Source: Thiosocius sp049669185
GTDB lineage: Bacteria; Pseudomonadota; Gammaproteobacteria; Chromatiales; Chromatiaceae
NCBI GenBank assembly: GCA_049669185.1
Contig: JBATKF010000149.1
Span: 1 to 16,226, forward strand
Length of the DNA: 16,226 bases
Direction of reading: 5' to 3'
Numbering within the stretch: position 1 is the first letter of the stretch; every line of letters begins with the position of its first letter. The translations under genes were made by a program, and so were the position numbers. A model generated the notes under the pieces. The model saw nothing but the letters and a program-made list of their open reading frames with translations. It was not told the DNA's origin and searched no databases. Shown one piece after another: positions 1 to 6,820 of this stretch.

Positions 1-127
1 GACCGAGGAGGCCAAGAACGCCGCCGATGAAGGCGTGCGTCAGGGCGTGACGGAGGGCGTGTTCGAGGAGTCCAAGAAGACCGTCGAGAAACTCATCGAC
101 AAAGGCTTCGGATTGTTCCGGGATTAA
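1..127 (+). CDS. C-terminal fragment of an unidentified protein
   Basis: An open frame enters from the left edge (first full codon at position 2) and ends at TAA 125-127, giving 41 visible residues. The fragment is rich in Glu, Lys and Val, is probably helical, and ends in KGFGLFRD. It has no recognisable motif. The start and most of the gene lie outside the window, so no family can be named. High GC at codon third positions and the absence of stops support real coding sequence, but the piece is short. The next gene to the right is on the opposite strand and converges on it. Confidence 0.5.
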   Translation, partial: TEEAKNAADEGVRQGVTEGVFEESKKTVEKLIDKGFGLFRD

Positions 128-198
128 GTTGTAGACACCCAGATATCGATCCCGGCCGCGTCTTGACCGGGGCGTTTGATTCCAGGCGCCGCGCGATA

Positions 199-226
199 AA
201 CCAATCGCGCTTCGGCAGCGTTGGTT
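199..226. terminator. Hairpin with UUCG loop in the intergenic region
   Basis: The arms are AACCAA (199-204) and TTGGTT (221-226). An inner CGCGC/GCAGCG stem pairs if one base is bulged on each side. The loop is TTCG closed by a C-G pair, the very stable UUCG tetraloop. It lies between two convergent genes: 72 nt after the stop of the left plus-strand fragment and 75 nt past the stop of the minus-strand gene at 301. No T-tract follows on either side, so it is not a textbook intrinsic terminator; a shared bidirectional transcription end or RNA-stability element is an inference. Confidence 0.35.
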
Positions 227-300
227 AAATCAAGCAGCTACTACCCAGTTCGAGTGCGGACGAGGTGTCGGTGCCGAATCACCGAAATTACGGCCGTTGC

Positions 301-1047
301 CTACGCGACGGAGCGCACAGGGCTGCCCGACTTCACCTGACGGAGGGAAGTGCATTTTTTCCGCTTGGCAGGAAAGTAGCTGTAGCCCAACTTTCTCTCC
401 AGATAGTTCAACAAATCGACCAGATGGTTTTGTGCTTCCACTAGGCGCTCCCGACCGCCTATATCTTTGGCACACCTTGCTGCGCGTAGCGCCTCGAGGG
501 TCTCTGCAACGGCTGAACTCTCGGGCATGCGATAAGGTGATTCAATAATGTCCCTGAACTCGTAGAAGGAGATGGTATCCATTTCGTGGCCGAACTCGCC
601 TTCCATGCTGTGCATGATCATTTTGCCAAGCGCTTTTTGTTCGGCGGGGAAGAAATTGAAGGGACCAACGTGGCTGTCTCCACTGGAGGTCGCAAACGCC
701 CTGCGTATCGCCGCTGAGTATTTTATCATCACTGCATCCTGGGTATATGGGCCGTATCGGCCTACGGCGGCCAGCCAACCGAAAAACCGGACTAGGAGAT
801 AAAGTGTCTCTTCGGCGTACGACCCGTCCGGATAACGCTCCCGAAGCTCGGGCAGGCCGTCGAGATCAATGAGTTTGTATATCCTGCTCTGGAGATCCTC
901 GCATGCTGACAGAAAGGGATTAGCATAGAGCGCTGTAATCCTTGCACGCTCCTTCTCCCTTTCAAGGGATTGTTCATGCGCCCATGTCCATACAGCCCAG
1001 GCGGCTGTTGCCGCCGGGACCAACCAAGTAGTAGGAAACATAATCAT
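301..1047 (-). CDS. Hypothetical membrane-anchored protein, 248 aa
   Basis: The function is not recognised. A start at ATG 1045-1047 is preferred over the upstream ATG at 1065 because GGAGAG lies 7 nt before it, while the longer form has only a weak GAG. From this start, residues about 4-22 form a hydrophobic segment rich in Ala and Trp. A basic/acidic helix follows (EREKERAR), suggesting an N-terminal membrane anchor with a cytoplasmic body. The soluble part has conserved-looking aromatic patches (YPDGSYAEETLY, FFGWLAAVGRYGPY, GPFNFFPAEQKALG, EGEFG). The C-terminus is Lys/Arg-rich. There are no enzyme motifs and no operon partner: its neighbours are a small AT-rich gene upstream on the same strand, about 220 nt away, and a convergent gene downstream. 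The long open frame with good codon structure makes it probably a real gene. Confidence 0.6.
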   Translation of the reverse strand: MIMFPTTWLVPAATAAWAVWTWAHEQSLEREKERARITALYANPFLSACEDLQSRIYKLIDLDGLPELRERYPDGSYAEETLYLLVRFFGWLAAVGRYGPYTQDAVMIKYSAAIRRAFATSSGDSHVGPFNFFPAEQKALGKMIMHSMEGEFGHEMDTISFYEFRDIIESPYRMPESSAVAETLEALRAARCAKDIGGRERLVEAQNHLVDLLNYLERKLGYSYFPAKRKKCTSLRQVKSGSPVRSVA

Positions 1048-1264
1048 GACAAAACTCTCCGGCATTCAACTCGTGGTTAATACAATGGATTCAGAATCAC
1101 AGCAGATTCAACATCGGTAGGCGCCTTCTGTGAAAAATTCGGACATCCCGGTTGCCACCTCTCTGAATGAATGATCTGCCTAGCCCTGTCGCTGGCGTAC
1201 ACTAGCTCTCACAGGTCATTGACCCCTTTAGTACCAAGGCAAGATTATTACTGATGAACATTTT

Positions 1265-1465
1265 TCAGTCCGAATCATTAAATTTCAGGGCGTAAGTCGC
1301 TCCTTCTATCTCTATTTCCAATTCCATTGGAATCTTCATTTTCAGGAGTGATTTGAATGTCTCTACGGGGCGCTTCTTCATTAAAAGTTCTAATTCCTCT
1401 ATATGTTCCAAAGCATTCTTTAGGCTAAGCTGTTCTTCTTTGGTCAGCGCTTCTCTTCTGGTCAT
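1265..1465 (-). CDS. Small hypothetical protein, 66 aa, AT-rich
   Basis: The product is unrecognised. The frame is open up to 1546, but ATG 1463-1465 is chosen because GAGGGA stands 8 nt upstream. The product begins MTRREALTKEEQ, has a charged amphipathic helix (roughly residues 8-40), then a strand-like segment (ELEIEIEGATYALKF), and ends at Asp-Ser-Asp. No known domain is visible; it could be a small regulatory or accessory factor. Base composition differs sharply from the rest of the window: 1381-1440 has 19 G/C of 60, against clearly GC-rich DNA in the operon. This suggests recent acquisition. About 200 nt without a gene separate it from the hypothetical gene downstream, so a shared operon is uncertain. 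Confidence 0.45.
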   Translation of the reverse strand: MTRREALTKEEQLSLKNALEHIEELELLMKKRPVETFKSLLKMKIPMELEIEIEGATYALKFNDSD

Positions 1466-1973
1466 GACCTGATTCCCTCGTTTCTGATGGCGTAAGGGAA
1501 GTATAAATCGCCTTTTCGTCCGGCAGCAGTTCTTCCCCGCGTCCATCGGCGCCTACGGTGGGTTGTCATTCAGACGCGCGCATTGCCTTTGAGCGGCGTC
1601 TCGGCACCCGAATCCGCCCAACCGCCCGTCTACTGGACCATTGGCGAGATGTCGGTGCTCCAAATCATGTGGCCCGACTGCTCGCTTTTGGCCGTACAAA
1701 GTGGGCCGTTCAGTAGGGTCCTGAAGCCCCGGCTCCCATTCTGCCTGGTAACAAATACCCGCCCTAGCAAGCTGTCCGCTATCGAGACCGGAGCCGACGC
1801 ACTGAAGCTATGGATTGCTAGCCCGCTTATCTCACCGATTACCTGCTGCGCGGCCCGATACGCTCGCTTAGCCTTGCCTACGCAGGCCCGGACCGAGCGA
1901 TAATGGACTGACTCGGCCGATCATGCGGGCTAAGAAGCTTTGTCTCGCTGTTCGCAATCCATATTGGAAAGAG
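1466..1973. other. Stretch without a recognisable gene
   Basis: No convincing gene is visible here. A plus-strand frame 1583-1903 (106 codons from ATG) is open but has no clear ribosome-binding site and an irregular composition, rich in Ser, Pro and Leu. Other frames also stay open for 30-90 codons, including one on the minus strand ending near 1645. I recognise nothing in any of them. The region could be decayed coding DNA plus the promoter area of the acetyltransferase gene to its right, but no specific promoter can be assigned. Confidence 0.4.
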
Positions 1974-2525
1974 ATGGACGCAATAATCAGAGAATCGTGC
2001 AAATCGGATGGTGCCGCAATATCGGACCTTGCGATAGCGGCATTCGGAGAATCAGAAGGTCCCGTGATATCTGCCTTGATCGAAGATTTGGCGGCCGATA
2101 GTACGGCGAGGCCGATGTTATCCCTCGTAGCGACAATCGATAACAGCGTTGTGGGTCACATACTGTTCACCAACGCGGTAATCAGGCAATCCAGCGGATC
2201 GGTTTCGGCGGCAATCCTAGCGCCGCTTGCGGTGCACCCTAGGGCCCAAAATCAGGGTATAGGCGGGCGGCTCATTCTCGAAGGGATCGTTAGACTGAAA
2301 GCAGCGGCCGTGGATCTTGTTTTTGTCCTTGGGTATCCCGCTTTTTACACCAGGTACGGATTCACGCCGGCCGGAGTTCTCGGGTATCAGGCGCCGTATC
2401 CGATACCGAAAGAGCATGCCGACGCCTGGATGGTTCAGGTCCTGCGTTCAGAGGTAGCCGGAACGGTTGAAGCGCGGGTGCAGTGTGCAAATGCGCTCGA
2501 TAAGCAGGAGTACTGGCAAGAGTAA
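1974..2525 (+). CDS. GNAT-family N-acetyltransferase (YhbS-like), 183 aa
   Basis: This is a probable acetyl-CoA-dependent N-acetyltransferase; the acceptor substrate cannot be told. The key acetyl-CoA-binding segment, LAPLAVHPRAQNQGIGG (residues 82-98), carries the Q/RxxGxG/A motif as QNQGIG (92-97). The segment LGYPAFYTRYGF (119-130) is typical of YhbS-like members. ATG 1974 is preferred over ATG 1923: the shorter form starts MDAIIRE, like the first beta strand of GNAT proteins, and GGAAAGAG lies just before it, while the longer form adds a 17-residue tail with no family counterpart. It is monocistronic on the plus strand and converges with the phasin-like gene, with 29 nt between the two stops. 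Family confidence is high; function stays general. Confidence 0.85.
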   Translation: MDAIIRESCKSDGAAISDLAIAAFGESEGPVISALIEDLAADSTARPMLSLVATIDNSVVGHILFTNAVIRQSSGSVSAAILAPLAVHPRAQNQGIGGRLILEGIVRLKAAAVDLVFVLGYPAFYTRYGFTPAGVLGYQAPYPIPKEHADAWMVQVLRSEVAGTVEARVQCANALDKQEYWQE

Positions 2526-2533
2526 CTTGCCAG
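2513..2533. terminator. Hairpin at the convergent gene boundary
   Basis: A perfect 8-bp inverted repeat, CTGGCAAG (2513-2520) and CTTGCCAG (2526-2533), flanks a 5-nt loop AGTAA. The loop contains the TAA stop of the acetyltransferase gene, so the hairpin begins inside the coding end. It lies 21 nt past the stop of the opposing minus-strand gene. No T-run follows it in the plus direction, and in the minus direction the T-run precedes the stem, so it is not a canonical intrinsic terminator. A role as a shared transcript end or 3'-end stabiliser is plausible. Confidence 0.45.
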
Positions 2534-2554
2534 CATGAAAAACGTTCAGACAGC

Positions 2555-3487
2555 TCAGGAAATGAGCGCCTTGGCCTGCTTTACCCATTGCTCGCGCTCG
2601 ATGCGCCCGGCGAAGCGAATGACGGTCTCTTCCATACGGGCGATGTCGGCGGCTTTCCATGCCGCTATCTGCTTGAGCGTAGAGATACCGTTTTCTTTCA
2701 ATTTCTTCTCCAGGCCCGGACCGATTCCGCGGATCTGCTTGAGATCGTCCTCAGCTTTCGCCGATTTCGGAGCGGTCTTTGCCGATTTAGCGGCGGCCTT
2801 TGGCGGTTTGGCCACGGTCTTGGACGGCTTGGCGGCGGTTACCGGCTGTTCCTTTATCGGCTGGGGTTCGGCGGCTTTAATCTCCGACGTGCCGGCGCCT
2901 GCCATTTGATCAAACCAAAGACTCCACAGTCGCTGTTGAGTCTCTATCGATTTCTCCATCGCCTTGCTGATCTGATTTGAGAGTTTTTCCAGTTCCCTGC
3001 CAGAAAGCTTTTTGAAGTCAGTCATTTCAGACCATTGATTGAACAGGCTCATCTGGCCCTGCATGGATTCCTGCACCGCCTTTTCCCACCCGGAGAAATC
3101 CGGCAGTTTACCCTGATTGCCGCTTGCCTTGATGACGTTGAGCCACTGATCCCAGAGCCGATTCTGATCGTGGAGCCAGTGTTGGGCAGAGCGCCTGGCG
3201 TCTTCGCTGAGCCCGGCGAAGATCTTCGGCTTCAGATTTCTGCCAGCCGCTCTTCCCACCCATTGATCCAGCCATTCACGCTGAAGATTTAGCGAGTTCT
3301 CGACCGCCTGTCCCACGAGGTCGTTTACGTTGTCGAGCGTCTTTTGCTGCCAATCGTTCATACCGGATGGAAACGCAGAACCCGGAAAACTGGCCATGGA
3401 ATCGCGCCACAGCTGATCTTGCATTTGGCGCAGATTCTTAAAAACTTCTTTGTAGTCCCTAAACATTCGATCCCCCAACATAGCCAA
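2555..3487 (-). CDS. Phasin-like protein with C-terminal helix-hairpin-helix domain
   Basis: This is a probable polyhydroxyalkanoate granule-associated or PhaE-like protein. Residues 1 to about 200 are helical and rich in Gln, Trp, Asp and Leu, with repeated patterns such as QxxLWxxW that resemble phasins and class III PHA synthase PhaE subunits. A Lys/Ala/Pro linker (about 204-246) leads to a compact C-terminal domain (247-310) beginning DDLKQIRGIGPGLEKKL. That is a helix-hairpin-helix GIGP fold, also found as an appendage on other bacterial proteins. The start is uncertain: TTG 3487 has AAGGA 8 nt upstream, ATG 3466 has GGGGGA 4 nt upstream, and ATG 3481 is also in frame. It lies 154 nt downstream of hypE on the same strand. 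A -10-like TATACT at 3504-3509 would favour the 3466 start and an independent promoter. No phaC is visible nearby. Confidence 0.65.
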   Translation of the reverse strand: MAMLGDRMFRDYKEVFKNLRQMQDQLWRDSMASFPGSAFPSGMNDWQQKTLDNVNDLVGQAVENSLNLQREWLDQWVGRAAGRNLKPKIFAGLSEDARRSAQHWLHDQNRLWDQWLNVIKASGNQGKLPDFSGWEKAVQESMQGQMSLFNQWSEMTDFKKLSGRELEKLSNQISKAMEKSIETQQRLWSLWFDQMAGAGTSEIKAAEPQPIKEQPVTAAKPSKTVAKPPKAAAKSAKTAPKSAKAEDDLKQIRGIGPGLEKKLKENGISTLKQIAAWKAADIARMEETVIRFAGRIEREQWVKQAKALIS

Positions 3488-3555
3488 TGGTCTTATCCTT
3501 CGGAGTATAGAAGATATCGATAGGCTGAGCGTTGCTGCACCGGGTGCATCGCTTG

Positions 3556-3585
3556 CGCTCTGGCAAAGAAACTGCGTTCAGAGCG
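3556..3585. repeat. Inverted repeat downstream of hypE
   Basis: CGCTCTG (3556-3562) is repeated inverted as CAGAGCG (3579-3585), a perfect 7-bp stem with a 16-nt loop, 56 nt beyond the hypE stop. A second short dyad, TGCAC/GTGCA (3536-3548), lies further along the transcript. Neither is followed by a T-tract on the minus strand. They may mark the end of the hydrogenase operon transcript or flank the promoter of the phasin-like gene, but the length is not far from chance. Confidence 0.3.
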
Positions 3586-3641
3586 ACAGCGAACCCTTGG
3601 CGCTTCGGCTGAATCAGTCGACGCCGGCCCCGGGGAGCGCC

Positions 3642-4700
3642 TCAGCAGATGCGCGGCAGCTGTTCACCTACCAACATGTCGACAATGCGTTCGCCGCCGA
3701 AACCGGTCTTGAGGATCACCGTGCCTGCCGGGGACTCGCCGACCTGGCCGATACGGGCGCTGTGTTCGCCGGCGGGGTGAGCCCGCATGGTCTGTAGCAC
3801 GGCTTCTGCACACCCGGCCGGTATCACGGCGACCAGTTTGCCCTCATTGGCCAGATAGAGCGGGTCCAGGCCCAGGATCTCGCTCAGCCCCCGCACCTCG
3901 GGGCGCACCGGAATCGCCGACTCATCGAGATGGATAGCGGCCTGACTGCTTTGCGCAAATTCGTTCAGCACAGTGGCGACACCGCCGCGCGTTGCATCCC
4001 GCATGCAGTGAATGTCGGGGCAGGCGGCCAGCATCGCCTCGATCAATCCATTGAGCGCCTGGCAATCCGTCTCGATATTGCTCTCCAGTGCCATTTCGCC
4101 ACGCGCATCGGCGATGGCGGCGCCATGATCGCCGATGAAACCGTTGATCACGATGACGTCGCCGGGGCGCGCGCGGTGCGCCGCGATGTCGACGCCCTTG
4201 GGAATCACACCGACGCCCGCGGTATTGATAAAGAGCTTGTCGGCTGCCCCCTTGTGTACCACCTTGGTGTCGCCGGTGACGATCTGCACCCCGGCGGCGT
4301 CTGCGGTGGCCTTCATGGAGGCGACGACGCGGCGTAGCGTCTCTACCGGCAGACCCTCCTCGATGATCATGCCGCAGCTCAGATAGAGCGGCGTGGCACC
4401 GCCGACGGCCAGGTCATTCACGGTACCGGCGACCGCGAGTTTGCCGATATCGCCGCCGGGGAAGAACAGGGGATCGACTACGTAGGAGTCGGTGGTCATC
4501 GCCAGCTTGTCACCCTCCTTCAGCAGGCCATCGAGATCGAAACGGGCCTGGTCTTCGAGCTGCGCCAGCGTATCGTTGGCGAAGCCGCCGACGAAAACAT
4601 CATCGATCAAATCCCGCATCGCCTTGCCGCCGGCGCCGTGCGCCAGGGTGATGGTCTCTGCCCTCAGGGTGCGCTTGGGTTTGTGTGCGGGCAGAGTCAT
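3642..4700 (-). CDS. hypE: Hydrogenase maturation protein HypE (carbamoyl dehydratase)
   Basis: HypE receives a carbamoyl group from HypF on its C-terminal cysteine and dehydrates it with ATP to a thiocyanate, the cyanide donor for the [NiFe] active-site iron. The 352-aa product has the expected PurM-like AIR-synthase fold signatures: LAHGAGGKAMRDLI (residues 19-32), TTDSYVVDPLFFPGGDIG and GTVNDLAVGGATP. It ends in the diagnostic PRIC, with the acceptor Cys as the last residue (352). Length is normal. The start ATG 4698-4700 overlaps the hypD stop by ATGA. It is the last gene of the operon; a 154-nt spacer follows. The protein is cytoplasmic and passes CN groups to the HypC-HypD complex. Identification is very secure. 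Confidence 0.97.
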   Translation of the reverse strand: MTLPAHKPKRTLRAETITLAHGAGGKAMRDLIDDVFVGGFANDTLAQLEDQARFDLDGLLKEGDKLAMTTDSYVVDPLFFPGGDIGKLAVAGTVNDLAVGGATPLYLSCGMIIEEGLPVETLRRVVASMKATADAAGVQIVTGDTKVVHKGAADKLFINTAGVGVIPKGVDIAAHRARPGDVIVINGFIGDHGAAIADARGEMALESNIETDCQALNGLIEAMLAACPDIHCMRDATRGGVATVLNEFAQSSQAAIHLDESAIPVRPEVRGLSEILGLDPLYLANEGKLVAVIPAGCAEAVLQTMRAHPAGEHSARIGQVGESPAGTVILKTGFGGERIVDMLVGEQLPRIC

Positions 4701-5857
4701 GCAGCGGCCCCCTTATGCGCCTTGCGCGCGCGCTTAGCGAGCAGCTCAGGCAGGTTGCCGAAGTTGTAATAGGCGGCGCAGGCACCCTCGGAAGAGACCA
4801 TCAGCGCGCCCAACGGGGTCTCCGGCGTACAGGCACCGCCGAATACCTTGCACTCCCAGGGCCGAATGACGCCCTTGAGCACCTCGCCGCACTGGCAGGA
4901 CTTGGGGTCCGCGATCTTGAGATTGGGTACAGAGAACCGGCGCTCGGCATCGAAGCGGGCATAGGCGTCACGCATCTTCACGCCGGAGTGGTCGATGGAT
5001 CCCAGGCCGCGCCATTCGAAGAACTCGCGCAGCTCGAAGACCTGGTGGATCGCCTCCAGCCCGGGCCGGTTGCCGCCGGCCGGTACCACGCGCGCATACT
5101 GATTCTCGACCTCGCAGCGACCCTCGGCCAGCTGTTTGATCACCATCCACAGGGATTGCAGGATATCGAGTGGTTCAAAGCCGGCGATCACGATCGGCTT
5201 GGCGTAGGTCTCGGCGACGAATCGGAACGGCGCCTCGCCGACCACCATGCTGACATGGCCGGGTGCGAGGAAGGCATCCAGCTGCATGTCGGGGGAGTCC
5301 AGGATGGCCTTGATGGTCGGGACCGTGGTGATGTGATTGCAGAACAGCGAGAAGTTATCGATCCCTTCGCGCTCGGCCTGCAGCACCGTCATCGCGGTAC
5401 TCGGCATCGTGGTCTCGAAGCCGAGGCCGAAAAAGATCACCTGGCGATCGGGGTTTTTGCGCGCCAGGCCAAGGGCGTCCAGCGGAGAGTAGACCATCCG
5501 GATGTCGGCGCCCGCGGCCTTGGCCTGCAATAGGCTCTTCTTGGAGCCGGGCACCCGCATGGCATCCCCGAAGGTGGTGAAGATCACGTCCGGGCGTTCG
5601 GCCAGGGCGACGCAATCGTCGACCCGTCCCATCGGCAGCACACAGACCGGACAGCCAGGGCCGTGCACCAGCTCGATCCGGCCAGGGAGCATCTGCTCGA
5701 TACCATAGCGGAAGATGGTGTGCGTATGGCCGCCGCAGAACTCCATGATCTGCAATGGCCGGTCTTGGGCCGCGGGGATGCGTTTCAGCAGTCCCTCGAT
5801 CTCCGTGATCAGCGTGCGGGCCTTTTCCGGATCGCGGAATTCGTCGACGTATTTCAT
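4697..5857 (-). CDS. hypD: Hydrogenase maturation protein HypD
   Basis: HypD is the [4Fe-4S] scaffold protein that, with HypC, builds the Fe(CN)2CO unit of [NiFe] hydrogenase. The 386-aa product shows the family motifs in order: CGGHTH (41-46), GPGCPVC (66-72), TFGDAMRVPG (95-104), GLGFETT, and the C-terminal cysteine set Cys321, Cys323, Cys336 and Cys343 expected to hold the iron-sulfur cluster. Length is typical. The start ATG 5855-5857 overlaps the stop of the upstream SIS-domain gene by ATGA. The stop overlaps the hypE start in the same way. All catalytic cysteines seem intact, so it should be functional. In many bacteria hypD directly follows hypC; here a sugar-phosphate isomerase gene intervenes. 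Confidence 0.97.
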   Translation of the reverse strand: MKYVDEFRDPEKARTLITEIEGLLKRIPAAQDRPLQIMEFCGGHTHTIFRYGIEQMLPGRIELVHGPGCPVCVLPMGRVDDCVALAERPDVIFTTFGDAMRVPGSKKSLLQAKAAGADIRMVYSPLDALGLARKNPDRQVIFFGLGFETTMPSTAMTVLQAEREGIDNFSLFCNHITTVPTIKAILDSPDMQLDAFLAPGHVSMVVGEAPFRFVAETYAKPIVIAGFEPLDILQSLWMVIKQLAEGRCEVENQYARVVPAGGNRPGLEAIHQVFELREFFEWRGLGSIDHSGVKMRDAYARFDAERRFSVPNLKIADPKSCQCGEVLKGVIRPWECKVFGGACTPETPLGALMVSSEGACAAYYNFGNLPELLAKRARKAHKGAAA

Positions 5858-6534
5858 GACTGGTTACCCAATTTGCCGCGCTTGTCTGCAAGCAGTGTGT
5901 GCACCAGGTCCCAGAGGATGTGATAGCAGGCCACATGCACCTCCTGGACACGGTGGATGGAATCGGTATCGACCACCAGGCAGTGGTCGAGCAGCTGACT
6001 GGAGAGCATCTCGCCGCCATCACCACCGGCGAAACCGAGCGTGGTCAGCCCTAGCTCCCTGGCCTTGCGATAGGCATGCATCAGATTCGCGGAGTTACCG
6101 CTGGTCGAGAATCCCACCAGGCCGTCGCCGGCACGACCGTGTGCCTCGAGCTGACGCACGAAGATATGGGCCATGCCGATGTCGTTGCCGACGGCGGTCA
6201 TCACCGCGGTGTCGACGCACAGGTTGGTGGCCGCCAACGCCGGGCGGCCGGCGGTCACCGGGTGCTGGAATTCGACCGCGAAATGTGCGGCGTCGCAGCT
6301 GGAGCCGCCGTTACCCATGCTGAACATATGGCCGCCATTGCGGTAGACGTCGGCGACTGCCCGCGCTGCATCGATCAGGGCCTCGCTGTTGTCGGCGAAA
6401 AACCGCTGTTTCTCGCGCAGGCTGTGATCGGACTTCTGGCGCACCGACTCCAGCAGCGCCGCGTGTTCGCTGGCCGCTTCCCGGCCGCCGCCGTGCAGGA
6501 AGGGGTAAAGGGCCTTCAGCTCGTCGTCCGCCAT
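5854..6534 (-). CDS. SIS-domain phosphosugar isomerase (GmhA-like) inside the hyp operon
   Basis: This 226-aa protein belongs to the SIS family closest to GmhA, which converts sedoheptulose 7-phosphate to D-glycero-D-manno-heptose 7-phosphate. Visible motifs are the phosphosugar loop GNGGSS (74-79), HFAVEF with Glu88 at the position of the GmhA catalytic glutamate, the second phosphate loop STSGNS (143-148), FAGGDGG (168-174) and QEVH (197-200), whose His200 matches the GmhA catalytic histidine. The enzyme therefore looks active. An N-terminal helical extension of about 40 residues precedes the core. It starts 4 nt after the hypC stop with AAGG 8 nt upstream, and overlaps hypD by ATGA. No LPS-heptose genes (hldE, gmhB) are nearby, so its job is probably tied to hydrogenase maturation, or it is a heptose gene captured by the operon. 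The symbol gmhA is withheld because the substrate is unproven. Confidence 0.88.
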   Translation of the reverse strand: MADDELKALYPFLHGGGREAASEHAALLESVRQKSDHSLREKQRFFADNSEALIDAARAVADVYRNGGHMFSMGNGGSSCDAAHFAVEFQHPVTAGRPALAATNLCVDTAVMTAVGNDIGMAHIFVRQLEAHGRAGDGLVGFSTSGNSANLMHAYRKARELGLTTLGFAGGDGGEMLSSQLLDHCLVVDTDSIHRVQEVHVACYHILWDLVHTLLADKRGKLGNQS

Positions 6535-6538
6535 GGGT

Positions 6539-6817
6539 TCAGCCTTGACCGGCCTGCATGGCCGCCAGTTCTTCCTGAGCCTCGCCCAGCTCGGTGAGCA
6601 GCGCCAGGGTCTTGTGCGCCTCGTCCTCGTCGATGCGGCTCATCGCAAAGCCGACGTGGACCAACACCCAGTTGCCGACACAGGCCTCGGCTGGGTGATC
6701 CGCATCGAGAATACAGGCGATGTTGACCGGACGTTGAACGCCCGCCACATCGACCTTGGCCATCAGGTTGTCGGCGTCGATGATCTCGACGATCTGACCG
6801 GGGATTCCCAGGCACAT
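6539..6817 (-). CDS. hypC: Hydrogenase maturation chaperone HypC
   Basis: HypC is the small chaperone that binds HypD and carries the Fe(CN)2CO group to the hydrogenase large-subunit precursor. The 92-aa product begins MCLGIPGQI, with the essential Cys2 exposed after Met removal. It has the conserved beta-barrel segment GNWVLVHVGFAMSRIDEDEA (48-67) and a C-terminal helix. The start ATG 6815-6817 has AGAGGT 8 nt upstream, placed across the hypF stop codon, and lies 3 nt after that stop. Length is normal, slightly long through a Gln/Ala/Glu tail. Only one HypC/HupF-type protein is seen in the window; a HupF paralogue would be expected near hupSL. Confidence 0.95.
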   Translation of the reverse strand: MCLGIPGQIVEIIDADNLMAKVDVAGVQRPVNIACILDADHPAEACVGNWVLVHVGFAMSRIDEDEAHKTLALLTELGEAQEELAAMQAGQG

Positions 6818-6820
6818 GAT

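Noticed and set aside
1214..1224. Palindrome GGTCATTGACC considered as an operator
   Set aside because: Single copy, short, and not placed by a recognisable promoter.
1117..1556. Inverted copies of GTAGGCGCC (1117-1125 and 1548-1556) flanking the AT-rich small gene, considered as ends of a mobile unit
   Set aside because: Nine bases over this distance is within chance expectation, and there is no transposase, target duplication or longer similarity.
1583..1903. Plus-strand frame of 106 codons between the small gene and the acetyltransferase
   Set aside because: No ribosome-binding site, no motif and odd composition; competing frames are open on both strands. Kept only as part of a gene-poor stretch.
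4685..5533. Plus-strand open frame of 282 codons opposite hypD
   Set aside because: Shadow of hypD; the translation lacks any family feature.
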